The notes: generated by a model not told the origin, from the letters alone. A DNA stretch of 64,000 bases from Microcaldota archaeon (GCA_016932815.1 JAFGCC010000020.1:1-64000); one strand, 5' to 3'. Numbered from the stretch's first letter, positions 28,126 through 37,853 are shown. Made by a program: numbers and translations.

Positions 28126-28476
28126 CTAAACGAACTTCAATCCATTCACTCCTTCGTACTGCCGCCGCTCCGAAGTCAAAAGCAGCGCATTGTTTGAGAT
28201 GCAGATTGAGGCATTCACGATTTCCCTCATCCCCATCTCAATATGCGCATCTTCTGCCTGCTCATAAATCTTCGCGGCACGCACTGCCGCCTTGCGGTCG
28301 AAGTTGAGCATCTCCAGTTTATCTATTACCTTGAGCACGTCCCAGCGCCCCTGCCCCCTTATCACGCTAAGAAGCTCAAGATACGAAACCGAGGTTATGC
28401 AAAGTATGTCCGCTTCCGAATACTGCTTTATCTTCTGCACCGTCTTGATGTCGCCCTTGAAGAAGTCGAGCACCAT
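28126..28476 (-). CDS. PIN-domain (VapC-like) toxin; 5' end uncertain
   Basis: (KICLDTS)MVLDFFKGD...SYLELLSVI...VNASICISNNALLLTSERRQYEGVNGLKFV; homology extends upstream of the ATG with no ATG/GTG/TTG in frame. Confidence 0.78.
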   Translation of the reverse strand: MVLDFFKGDIKTVQKIKQYSEADILCITSVSYLELLSVIRGQGRWDVLKVIDKLEMLNFDRKAAVRAAKIYEQAEDAHIEMGMREIVNASICISNNALLLTSERRQYEGVNGLKFV

Positions 28477-28547
28477 GCTGGTATCCAGGCAGATTTTAGT
28501 CGCCAGAACCCCACCTCCCCGAACCGCGAAGGGGGACAGCTACGGTG

Positions 28548-28763
28548 TCAATCCCCACCGCCCCACCTCCTCAGTTTATAGAGCGCTCTCCGGTCAATGT
28601 CCCTCTCTTTTAGTGAGCCCGCGTGCTCAATTAGCCCTTCGCGGCTAATCCTGCTCTCGTTTAGCAGCATGTCTATTGCCTCGGAAAAGCTCATCGCGTG
28701 CCTCTTTTTGAGGGTGTCCAGGCGGGAGTACACGTCGTCCCGGATGGTGATGACCTTGACCAT
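28548..28763 (-). CDS. VapB-like antitoxin
   Basis: MVKVITIRDDVYSRLDTLKKRHAMSFSEAIDMLLNE, upstream of the PIN gene. Confidence 0.8.
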   Translation of the reverse strand: MVKVITIRDDVYSRLDTLKKRHAMSFSEAIDMLLNESRISREGLIEHAGSLKERDIDRRALYKLRRWGGGD

Positions 28764-28764
28764 G

Positions 28765-28789
28765 TAAATACATTTACTAAATACATTTA
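28765..28789 (-). promoter_or_regulatory. tandem operator-like direct repeat TAAATACATTTA x2, 13-bp spacing, at the VapBC-like promoter
   Basis: Exact 12-bp copies at 28765-28776 and 28778-28789, immediately upstream of the antitoxin ATG. Confidence 0.65.
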
Positions 28790-28915
28790 TATTCCTTTCG
28801 ACGTTAGCCCCCGAACCAAGTTTTAGTTCCTGTATCCTTGTGAATGAACCCCTCCGACGTGAAGCTAAAAGTATTTAAATGCCCTCCTGCCCACCCCTTC
28901 AACAAGGCGATATAT

Positions 28916-29995
28916 ATGGACGACCTGGTAAAATCGGTAGTCGGAGAAAAGGTGCCCGAAGCGTCCCACATGGACGAATCGGACAGCTCGGAGACGATTA
29001 AAATCGTCACAGTCGGTGTAGGTGGTGCGGGAAACAACACCATCAACAGGCTGATAAAGTCCGGGGTAAAGGGAAGCCAGCTTATTGCGGTCAACACCGA
29101 TAAGCAGCACCTAAAGCAGGTCCACGAGAAGGCCAACAAGGTCCTAATCGGGCGCAGCATCACCAAAGGGCTCGGCGCAGGAGGCTACCCAGACCTCGGA
29201 GCAAAATCCGCGGAAGTGGATCGGCCCCTCATAGAAAGGGAACTCGAAGGCGCGCACTTAGTCTTCATCTGCGCAGGAATGGGAGGCGGAACCGGAGGCG
29301 GAGCCGCACCGATTACCGCACAGATTGCAAAGGAGCAGGGGGCAATCACCGTTGCGATGGTGACCTACCCGTTCGCCCTTGAGAGGGCAAGGAGGAAGAA
29401 GGCAGACGAGTCAATCGCAAAGCTCAGGCAGAACTGCGACTCGGTCATCATCCTAGACAACAACCGCCTTGTGCAGTTGGTGCCGAACCTGCCAATGTCC
29501 GAGGCATTCGCGGTTGCAGACGAAATCCTGGCCCGCGCAATCAGCGGGCTTGTATGGACGATTACCCAGCCTTCCCTCATTAACATCGACTTCGCGGACG
29601 TCCGCGCAATCATGCAGGGCGGAGGCGTAGGGTTCATCGCAGTAGGCGAAGGCAAGGGGACCGACAAGGTCACCGGAGCAGCCGATGCGGTAATCAAGAA
29701 CCGCCTCCTCGACGTAGATTTCGAGGGCGCAAAGGGCGCAATCATCCACATTTCCGGTGGAAGCGACCTCTCGCTCGGGGATGCGATCAAGGCCGGTGAA
29801 ATCATCACCGAAAGGATGGACGCAGAGGCCAACGTGAAATGGGGTGCCCGCATAATGCAGAACTACGAGGGCAAGCTCGAAATCGTGGCCATCGTTACCG
29901 GGGTAAAGGGCGCTTCTATTCTCGGAAGGGACTACGAAGCGGAAGAGGAATCCTCCCTCCCCTCCTTCGGCAGCGACCTTGAGATGCTCGGCTGA
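28916..29995 (+). CDS. ftsZ: cell division GTPase FtsZ (copy 1)
   Basis: IVTVGVGGAGNNTINRL, ICAGMGGGTGGGAAP; start trimmed to MDDLVKSVV. Confidence 0.95.
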   Translation: MDDLVKSVVGEKVPEASHMDESDSSETIKIVTVGVGGAGNNTINRLIKSGVKGSQLIAVNTDKQHLKQVHEKANKVLIGRSITKGLGAGGYPDLGAKSAEVDRPLIERELEGAHLVFICAGMGGGTGGGAAPITAQIAKEQGAITVAMVTYPFALERARRKKADESIAKLRQNCDSVIILDNNRLVQLVPNLPMSEAFAVADEILARAISGLVWTITQPSLINIDFADVRAIMQGGGVGFIAVGEGKGTDKVTGAADAVIKNRLLDVDFEGAKGAIIHISGGSDLSLGDAIKAGEIITERMDAEANVKWGARIMQNYEGKLEIVAIVTGVKGASILGRDYEAEEESSLPSFGSDLEMLG

Positions 29996-30025
29996 GCATC
30001 CCTCGGAGCAAAACTCCCAAAAAGT

Positions 30026-30047
30026 CCCGCTTTCTTCGGAAAGCGGG
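30026..30047. terminator. CCCGCTTTC-TTCG-GAAAGCGGG hairpin (UUCG tetraloop) between ftsZ1 and ftsZ2
   Basis: Perfect 9-bp stem closed by a C(UUCG)G tetraloop just downstream of ftsZ1. Confidence 0.6.
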
Positions 30048-30093
30048 CATAACCTTTTTATATCTTCTTTTACAATTTCCATCAGGTGACCCC

Positions 30094-31293
30094 ATGCTAG
30101 ATGGCATCGTAAAAGACGTACTGTCTGAAAAATCCGCATCCTCCTCTGCGGAAAAAGTGGAAGCAGCAGAGCCCGCCCCAGGCGATTTCGAAGAGATTAT
30201 CCGCAATCCCTTAGAGAAAAAACCGGGATTTGAAAATCCGGCTTCCGAACTTCCCCCGTCTTTTAGCGGGAAGAGGGAAGTCGAAGAGAACTCTTCTATC
30301 CGCATCTCCGTAATCGGAGTTGGCGGGGCAGGATGCAACAGCGTAAACCGCATCAAGAAAAACGGGATAAAAAGCGCCCGCACGATTGCGGTAAACACCG
30401 ACAAGCTCCACCTGGGGGTGGTGGAAGCGCATGAAAAACACCTTCTTGGACGCGTAGTCACCCGCGGATTGGGAAGCGGAGGGGACCCTAGCGTGGCCGC
30501 AAAAGCGGCGGACGCGGACAAGGACTCGCTTAGAAAGCTAATCGGGGAAAATGAAATCGTATTCGTATGCGCGGGAATGGGCGGGGGAACCGGGACCGGT
30601 GCCTCGCCCGCAATCGCGAAAATCGCAAAGGAGCAGGGCGCAACGGTAATCGGGGTGGTCACCTATCCCTTTGGCATAGAGCGCTCAAGAATCCACCGCG
30701 CAAGAGACGGGCTCAAGAACCTGATGAGGGAAGCGGACACCGTAATCGTAATTGAGAACGACCGCCTCCTAAGCTACGCGCCCAACCTCCCAATCGACAA
30801 GGCATTCGCGATCGCAGATGAAATCGCATCCCGCGCAGTAAGGGGAATCTCCGACCTCGTAGTCTTCCCAAGCCTCATGAACGTGGATTATGCGGACGTG
30901 CGCGCAATCATGAAAGACGGCGGCCTTGCGATGATTTCAATTGGCAAGGGAAGCGGCACGGGGGCAGGAATGGTCGAAGAGGCGGTTTCTAGCACCCGCA
31001 ACAACCCGCTGCTCCAGGTTTCCTATGAAGGCGCAAAGGGCGCACTCATACACGTTGAAGGAAGCGCAGGCTTGTCCCTTGGGGATGCAACCCAGATTTG
31101 CTGCGGAATAAGCGAGGACTTCCATGAAGATGCGGAAGTGAAGATGGGAGCCAGGGTGAATGACGACCTCTCAGGGATAGCCGTGACCGCGGTAATAACC
31201 GGAGTGAGCGCACCGCATCTCTTTGAGGATGTGCCCAAGGCGGCTGCGCCTATGGAAGCTGCAGAGAGCGAGATTCTAGCTTCCATCCTCTGA
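30094..31293 (+). CDS. ftsZ: cell division GTPase FtsZ (copy 2)
   Basis: ISVIGVGGAGCNSVNRI, VCAGMGGGTGTGASP. Confidence 0.95.
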   Translation: MLDGIVKDVLSEKSASSSAEKVEAAEPAPGDFEEIIRNPLEKKPGFENPASELPPSFSGKREVEENSSIRISVIGVGGAGCNSVNRIKKNGIKSARTIAVNTDKLHLGVVEAHEKHLLGRVVTRGLGSGGDPSVAAKAADADKDSLRKLIGENEIVFVCAGMGGGTGTGASPAIAKIAKEQGATVIGVVTYPFGIERSRIHRARDGLKNLMREADTVIVIENDRLLSYAPNLPIDKAFAIADEIASRAVRGISDLVVFPSLMNVDYADVRAIMKDGGLAMISIGKGSGTGAGMVEEAVSSTRNNPLLQVSYEGAKGALIHVEGSAGLSLGDATQICCGISEDFHEDAEVKMGARVNDDLSGIAVTAVITGVSAPHLFEDVPKAAAPMEAAESEILASIL

Positions 31294-31388
31294 GTCTTCA
31301 TCTTTCCATTTCTTTGCTTTTTGCCTTCTTTCGAGGGCGTTGCCCCCAATGCCCCATTTAAATTCTTTTGCCCCCATAATCTAACACT

Positions 31389-33206
31389 ATGGCCATCCAT
31401 AGGACCCTCTCATTCCCTTGCGTAAAACCGGAGCGCGAAGCAAAGGCCAGAAGGCCCGTGCGCGGATGCAGCCCCCTGCGCAATCCCCCGCCATTTGAGA
31501 AGGCTTACCTTAGGCACCCCGTATCTGAGATATACCATAGCCGCAGGCACAAGGCAAAGGTTCTCCTCTTGGTCCCGCCTTATACGCGCATAGAGAAACC
31601 TTATTCATGGCAGCAGGCCAACTACCTCCTGGGCAGCTCGGCCAACAACCTGAAGCTGGATTCTAAAATCATAAGATGGTTTGAGCAAAACGGGCTCCTG
31701 CTCTCGGAGATGAAGCGCGTTGGCCCCCCAATGGGCCTTTTGCGCATAGGAAGCGCCGCAAAAAAGGCGGGTTGCGAAGTGAGGATAATAGATGCCGCAA
31801 AGGAGGGGTTTGACAACGAGGAAACCCTGATTCCGGAAATCGGGCTCAAAAGATACGGCCTGCCCGTGCGGGACATGATGAGGTGGACGAGCAACTTAAG
31901 CCTGCAGGTAGTGGGAATAGCCGCCTCCTACACCCACCAGTGGGGCAACGTGCGGGAGCTTGCAGAAGAAGTGAAGCGATTAAACCAGCGTGCGGTCGTG
32001 GTCGTGGGCGGAGCGCACGCAACCGGGGATTACCAGAGGGTGCTCCTAGATTCCAGCGTGGATTTCGTGGTGGTGGGCCAGGGCGAGGAAACGTTTGTTG
32101 AGCTAATAAGCGCACTAGAGGGCAGGCGCAGCATAGGAGACGTGCGCGGAATCGCATTCCGCAGCGGCCGGCACAGGGACGAAGTGGTATTCACCGGCCA
32201 CAGGCCGTTTTCGAAGAATCCATCCAACCTAATCCTAGACTACAGCCTCCTGGACCTCTCAAAATACAGCGGCCTAATCCACACCGCGGGAGCCAGGAAG
32301 AAGAGGGACGGGCTCCTAGCTTACGTTTCAACTAGCTCAGGCTGCAACCAGAACTGCGGCTTCTGCGCAATACCGAAAGTGCAGGGGCCCTTCCTGGGAG
32401 CCGGAATCGACCAACTCAATGCCGAACTAGCAGGGCTCAAGAAAAATGGCGTTACCGAACTAATAGTCGAAGACGACAACTGGCTTTACAATCCCATGTG
32501 GGCGCTTGAAACCTGCGCGCTCTTTAAGAAATACGATTTTGCGTGGATGGAAGAAGGCGGGCTCGCCCTCTCAGCCCTCATCGCCCTGAACCTGGGATAC
32601 GGAGCCAGGAACGTAATGGGAAGCGAGCTGGAGAAGCCCTCATTCAAGCACATTCGCGAAGCAATAGGCAAGGGGATAACCGCGGAGCGCCTGATAACGG
32701 CGATGGCGCAGAGCGGCTGCTACTCTGTGTATCTCGCAGTGGAATCCGCAAACGAGGCTGCCATGGAAATTTCCGGCAAGCCCAAAGCCAACATCATGCA
32801 GGAGCAGGCAGCCCAAATCGTGAGGCTCTTTAAGAACCGCGGAATATCGGTAACCGGGGGATTCATGCTCGGCTTCTGCGGCCAGCAGGGAAAAGGCGTT
32901 TATTCAGAATCCGCACGCGAAATGATAAACACGATGGAGTATGCGGGAGAACTCATGCGGGCGGGCATGGATTACGCGAACCCTTTCATAGTAACCCCTC
33001 TTCCGGGAACCAGGATGGGGGAGTTCCAGATGCAGTATGCTTCCACCAATTACGATACCGGCTTCTCCCACGAGCTTGGCACCTTCGACCTCCCAGGCTC
33101 GCTAACAGCCGAGCAGATGGGCCTGCTCCGCCAGATAATGATTGCAAAGATAAACGGGATAGAAAAAATGGAGCGGATGCTTGAAACCGGAAGCTGGCCC
33201 GTCTGA
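31389..33206 (+). CDS. B12-binding-domain radical SAM protein
   Basis: VLLLVPPYTRIEKP N-domain, VVVGGAHATGDY, STSSGCNQNCGFCAIPKVQG (CxxxCxxC). Confidence 0.87.
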   Translation: MAIHRTLSFPCVKPEREAKARRPVRGCSPLRNPPPFEKAYLRHPVSEIYHSRRHKAKVLLLVPPYTRIEKPYSWQQANYLLGSSANNLKLDSKIIRWFEQNGLLLSEMKRVGPPMGLLRIGSAAKKAGCEVRIIDAAKEGFDNEETLIPEIGLKRYGLPVRDMMRWTSNLSLQVVGIAASYTHQWGNVRELAEEVKRLNQRAVVVVGGAHATGDYQRVLLDSSVDFVVVGQGEETFVELISALEGRRSIGDVRGIAFRSGRHRDEVVFTGHRPFSKNPSNLILDYSLLDLSKYSGLIHTAGARKKRDGLLAYVSTSSGCNQNCGFCAIPKVQGPFLGAGIDQLNAELAGLKKNGVTELIVEDDNWLYNPMWALETCALFKKYDFAWMEEGGLALSALIALNLGYGARNVMGSELEKPSFKHIREAIGKGITAERLITAMAQSGCYSVYLAVESANEAAMEISGKPKANIMQEQAAQIVRLFKNRGISVTGGFMLGFCGQQGKGVYSESAREMINTMEYAGELMRAGMDYANPFIVTPLPGTRMGEFQMQYASTNYDTGFSHELGTFDLPGSLTAEQMGLLRQIMIAKINGIEKMERMLETGSWPV

Positions 33207-33352
33207 GGAGCCTCCCGCATAATGGGGCCCAACCCCGATATTCCGCCGTGCCCATTTCCCCTTTCCAGCCCTTTCCCGCAATTTTCCCGCCCAATAGCCT
33301 TCTTTTTAAAGTTTTTCAGATATTAGCTTCCCTTAGTTCGTGGGTGTATTGA

Positions 33353-36352
33353 ATGTTTGAATTCAGTCCGTTTTTGCTGCTATTCTGGGTGTTCGTTGGG
33401 CTTTTTGTGCCCGGCATGCTTTTCTCGCTTGCAATTCTTAAGAAGAAGGAACTCCCCCTATTCGACAAGGCCGCAATAGGCCTTGGGGCGGGGCTTGCAA
33501 TCCCTTCCCTTTTTGCGTTCCTGCTATTCCTAATCGGGGTCCCTTTCAGCTATGAGATGGCAATAGGCTGCATAGCGTTATTCTACATAATATCAATCGC
33601 CCTCTTCGCAAAAGAGAAGGCGTGGGAAGGAATCTCCCTTCCAAAAGACTACAACAAGCTTGCACCCTCGGCGGCACTTGCGCTCATAATGCTCCTCTCT
33701 TTCTGGATAAGAGTCGGGACTTATGGCCCGGTGTTCATGGAGCTTGACCCGTATTTCTACATCCAGCATACCGCACTAATCCTCCAGGACGGGGGCGCGC
33801 CCCTTGAGGATTTCTCGGCCTGGTACCCGTATCCGGTTTCGCATAGGACCATGCCGGAAAAAGCCTATCTTGAAGCCATAGCCTACACCCTATACAACGG
33901 GGGCACAGATTTTGACTTATACCTCCTCTCAACCGTTGCGGGAATGCTCCCGCCCATAATGGCCGCCCTCGCGGTGTTCTTCTTGTACCTGCTGGTTTCT
34001 TCCGAATACAAGCGCATTTTCGGGATAGCCGCAGCGGGCGTTGCGGCGTTCATGCCCATGTTCATAATGAAGCTGATGGCGGGAGAGAGCGAAGTCCAGC
34101 CATACGCGTTTTTCGGAATAGCATTCACGCTTGCAATGTATGCGCTTGCGACAAAAAGGAAGGACCTGGCCTTCGCATTCCTTGGCGGGATTGCACTAAT
34201 GGCAACCTTCCTTGGTTCGGCTTCCGGAGTGGTCATAACGACCGCACTCCTGATATTCATCCTGCTCCAGGCGCTCTTCCTATTCTACATGAAAAAGGGC
34301 CTGCTAGAAACCGTGCAGGTAAACGGGATAATAATCGGGCTTGGCGCGGTTTTCCCCCAGATTCTCCAAAACCTATTCCACGATTCGTTCATCCTAGATG
34401 GAATACTCTCCGGGCAGGTGCTCCTGCTCCTTTGCGCATACGCGCTCTCCTTAGTGCTCTTTGCAATCCAGAAAAACCCCCCGCAGCTTAAGAAGCTGAA
34501 CCTGGATTTGGACCTCAAGCAGGCATACGTTCCCGCTGCCATCATCTTAATCGCGGTGGTCCTGCTAGTCGCATTCACCCCGGTAGGGGGCGTCCTGTTC
34601 TCAATCGTAAAAGGCGTATTGGGAACAGCAGAATTCAAGGTCCCCCTTGAGCGCACGATTGCGGAGCAGGGAGTTGCGGGAGCCGCATTCGAAAGCGAAC
34701 TCGGATTTGCCGCAATGGATTTCAACGGCCTTCCCACACTTGAGCAGCTCCTAGAAAAGTTCTCTTCCGAGAACGTGGTAATCGCCCTCTTTGGGCTCAT
34801 AGTGGGGCTCCTCCAGCACGTATTCGCGTTATTCTCCGGAATCCTGACCGCAGTATCCAACCTCATACTATCGGTAATGGTGTTAGTGCTCAACGCGGTT
34901 TTCGGAACCGGCCTTGAGTATTCGGACAAGAACAACAGCATGCTCATGGTAATAATCTTCGCGGTATTCGCATCCGTCTTGTATTCCGCATTCGGGATGT
35001 TCAAGAAAAAGGAGGAGCGCTTAGCCCTCCTCTTTGCCGCATTCATCTTCCCGGTTTCCATAATCGGCCTGATGAAGACCAAATACGCAATATACCTTGG
35101 CTTCGCAATCGCCGCGGGCCTGGGAGTCTCCCTAGGAGAACTCCAGGGCGTCGTGGACAAGCTAATAGGGAACCTAAAAGACGAGGAGAAGAGGAAGAAG
35201 TACGCAAACTATGCAATGCTCGGCTTTACCCTAATTAGCTTCCTGTTCATATTCTTTGAATGGAACAACGGCCTTGCGGGGAACCTCTTTGCAAGCTCGT
35301 TTACGCAGAGGTTCGGGGACAATCCGGCTGCCCTGCAGGAAAAGATGGAGAACCTGTGCGCGGTAAGCGGGTATTCCCCGGCGTGCGAAGCCGCAGCGGA
35401 CCCCGAAGCCTATGCTTCAGGGGGGATGAAGTACCAATACGACCCGGTACTCTGCGCATACTCAATCTACGCAGACCCCGCAGCGCCCACAGCAGGCGAG
35501 CAGGCATCCGCCTCGCTGCGCTGCAACGTGTTAACTTCGTATTGGATAGAGTTCCTAGAATGGGAGCATGACGAGTCCCCGGAGAATGCGCGCTTTACCT
35601 CCTGGTGGGACTATGGCCACTGGACCAATTATTTTGGCCAGAGGAACACGGTGCTGCGCAACGACCACGCCCGCCACGACATGATACTGGAAGTCGCGCA
35701 CGGCTACATCTACGGAACGCCAGAAGAGCTCAGGCAGTTCATGCTCTCCCACGATTCAGAATACGCCTTCTTTGATAGGGAAATCCTAATCAACAGCGAC
35801 GGCAGTTTCGGCATGAAATTCAGCGCGCTAAACTACCTCGCGTGCTCGCGCAACAACGAAACAGGCGTGGACAACGCCCCCGGGACTTCGGTTTGCGAGA
35901 GCGAGCACACCTGGGAGAGGCTCGCAATCCCGGCAGCCACGCAAGGATGCGTGCTCTCGCCTTTGACCGGGGAGACCGGGCTCCTAGTCTACGATGCCTT
36001 TACCGGAACCCGGAAGTATTGCCTTGGGGAGGAAACGCTCCTTAGCGGGGAGACTATTCCCGCATTGCACAAGCTCAACGAAACCTACGCAAACGGGGAC
36101 CTCAAGCTCCAGAAGGCCTTCTTAAAGCAGATTGCAACCTTATCAGACGGAACGAGGGTACTTGATGTCTACTACACAAAGGACCTCCTCTGGCTTGAGA
36201 ACGGGGAGGCCAAGACCGGCTGGGAGGACCGCACCACGAAGTTCTACGACTCGGTGCTCTACCAGGCGTTCGTGCTAGAAGACGTTGAAGGGTTCACGCA
36301 GGTCTTCAAGACGAGTGACGGGGCGGTAAAAGTCTACAAGATTTCCGAATGA
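33353..36352 (+). CDS. aglB: STT3/AglB-type oligosaccharyltransferase
   Basis: Multi-TM N-terminus; FTSWWDYGHWTNYFGQRNTV (WWDYG). Confidence 0.92.
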   Translation: MFEFSPFLLLFWVFVGLFVPGMLFSLAILKKKELPLFDKAAIGLGAGLAIPSLFAFLLFLIGVPFSYEMAIGCIALFYIISIALFAKEKAWEGISLPKDYNKLAPSAALALIMLLSFWIRVGTYGPVFMELDPYFYIQHTALILQDGGAPLEDFSAWYPYPVSHRTMPEKAYLEAIAYTLYNGGTDFDLYLLSTVAGMLPPIMAALAVFFLYLLVSSEYKRIFGIAAAGVAAFMPMFIMKLMAGESEVQPYAFFGIAFTLAMYALATKRKDLAFAFLGGIALMATFLGSASGVVITTALLIFILLQALFLFYMKKGLLETVQVNGIIIGLGAVFPQILQNLFHDSFILDGILSGQVLLLLCAYALSLVLFAIQKNPPQLKKLNLDLDLKQAYVPAAIILIAVVLLVAFTPVGGVLFSIVKGVLGTAEFKVPLERTIAEQGVAGAAFESELGFAAMDFNGLPTLEQLLEKFSSENVVIALFGLIVGLLQHVFALFSGILTAVSNLILSVMVLVLNAVFGTGLEYSDKNNSMLMVIIFAVFASVLYSAFGMFKKKEERLALLFAAFIFPVSIIGLMKTKYAIYLGFAIAAGLGVSLGELQGVVDKLIGNLKDEEKRKKYANYAMLGFTLISFLFIFFEWNNGLAGNLFASSFTQRFGDNPAALQEKMENLCAVSGYSPACEAAADPEAYASGGMKYQYDPVLCAYSIYADPAAPTAGEQASASLRCNVLTSYWIEFLEWEHDESPENARFTSWWDYGHWTNYFGQRNTVLRNDHARHDMILEVAHGYIYGTPEELRQFMLSHDSEYAFFDREILINSDGSFGMKFSALNYLACSRNNETGVDNAPGTSVCESEHTWERLAIPAATQGCVLSPLTGETGLLVYDAFTGTRKYCLGEETLLSGETIPALHKLNETYANGDLKLQKAFLKQIATLSDGTRVLDVYYTKDLLWLENGEAKTGWEDRTTKFYDSVLYQAFVLEDVEGFTQVFKTSDGAVKVYKISE

Positions 36353-36405
36353 TATGAATGAGGGGCCCTCCTAGTTCCCAAAGGGGTGGGGAGCGCCCCC
36401 TCCCT

Positions 36406-37578
36406 CTAGAACCCAATAAACATGGCGGGGTATTCTTCGGAAACGCGCTCGATTGCGCCAAAGAGCTCGCGCAGCCTCCGCAATGCGGGGGAGAATTCCC
36501 CCCGCTCCATCATCCCGTATACCCCCATCAGGGAAACGTTTCCCCCCGCGTGCTTCTTGAATGATGCGAGCATTTCCGCGCCCTTCTTCCCAAACGAGCG
36601 CTTCCTCTCCCCCATGTAAACGTACTGGTTCCTGCATTCTTTTAGGGCGAAGCGGCACATTTCCCCTAGCGCCTCGGATTCCCTTCCCGAATCCATGAGC
36701 CTTGCAATCTCCATCGCCTTGGATTCTTCAAGCCCCTTTCCCAGGAAATACTCAAGGTATTCCTCTGCGGGCACCGCTGCAACCCCCCTCCTTGCAGCAG
36801 CTTTGGCCTCGTATATCTTCTCGCGCAGGCCGAGCGTTACGTGGTTCCCGCTTGGGAGGATGTCCACTACCCCGGAATCAAAGAGGATGCGCGCAACGCT
36901 TTCCGAGGCGGCCTTGTCCCTGAAAGTGAGCTTGGTTAGCTTCCCTGTTTCCAGGTATTCTCTTATCCTGCCCATGGCCGCGCTTCCCGCTAGCCTGCCC
37001 TTTGGGGCGTGGATTCTGGCTTCAAGCGCGCCCATATTGACCGCCATCCTGGATGAGAGGAGCTCTTTTGCGCTGCTTATGCTAATCGGGATTGGCCCCC
37101 TGCCCGGAGCCTTTTTTTCATCCGAGCCGAATTCTCCTGCAAACCATTGGTAGTACTCCTTCCCGATTCCCTCCTTGTCCATCTCTACTAGGATTTTTGC
37201 GAGCCTTCCCCTTCCATGCTCAAGCTCCTTCTCCTGGTTCTGCAGTACGTATTCGTAGAGTTCCCCCATCCTTGCCCCGCCTTCTGCCATCTCAAAAATT
37301 ATGCTAGCAAGGCTCGAGCACGCCTCTTTTCCCCCTCCGGCGGCATAAACGAAACGCATCGCGCATTTTAGGAAGAGCATCCTCTCCCCCTTATTGGCCA
37401 TCTTGTACTGTGCCCGGATTTTCCTGCACGCAGTTGTCCCGAGAGTCTCCACAAAGCACTTCCTGAACGCCTTCTGCGCCTTATTGGTTTCCGCCCATGC
37501 TTCAAGCCCCTTTGCAAAGCTCCGAGCTTCGTTCCAGCGAAGCTCTTCCTTTGCTTTCTCGGCCTTGTTTCCCGCCAT
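36406..37578 (-). CDS. hypothetical helical protein
   Basis: Long charged ORF; start trimmed to MAGNKAEKAKEEL, near a TATA-like CTTATAAACC on the minus strand. Confidence 0.65.
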   Translation of the reverse strand: MAGNKAEKAKEELRWNEARSFAKGLEAWAETNKAQKAFRKCFVETLGTTACRKIRAQYKMANKGERMLFLKCAMRFVYAAGGGKEACSSLASIIFEMAEGGARMGELYEYVLQNQEKELEHGRGRLAKILVEMDKEGIGKEYYQWFAGEFGSDEKKAPGRGPIPISISSAKELLSSRMAVNMGALEARIHAPKGRLAGSAAMGRIREYLETGKLTKLTFRDKAASESVARILFDSGVVDILPSGNHVTLGLREKIYEAKAAARRGVAAVPAEEYLEYFLGKGLEESKAMEIARLMDSGRESEALGEMCRFALKECRNQYVYMGERKRSFGKKGAEMLASFKKHAGGNVSLMGVYGMMERGEFSPALRRLRELFGAIERVSEEYPAMFIGF

Positions 37579-37722
37579 CGCTTTTCCATAACTACTCTTT
37601 GGTTTATAAGTTTTGCAGTAATTGCGGATTCCCCCCTCTAATTCCGGGCTCCGCTCTTCTGGGGAACGGTGGCGTGCCCATGCAAAAGCTTTTAATTCTC
37701 TATTGAGTAATTGCCGCCACAC

Positions 37723-37828
37723 GGGCCCGTAGCGCAGCCTGGACAGCGCGGCTGCCTTCTAAGCAGTAGGCCGTGGGTTCAAAACATTTTTTGGAAATCC
37801 AGGAAATGTGAAAATCCCACCGGGCCCG
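37723..37828 (+). tRNA. tRNA-Arg(UCU) with ~31-nt intron in the T-loop
   Basis: GGGCCCG TA GCGC..GCGC G GCTGC CTTCTAA GCAGT AGGCC GTGGG TTCAAA [intron] T CCCAC CGGGCCC G; all stems close only if ~31 nt are removed. Confidence 0.88.
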
Positions 37829-37853
37829 TTTATTTTTGGGAGGTGCACTCAAC

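Noticed and set aside
34285-35160. 291-aa minus-strand ORF
   Set aside because: Antisense to aglB, whose WWDYG motif and TM pattern clearly mark the plus strand as coding.
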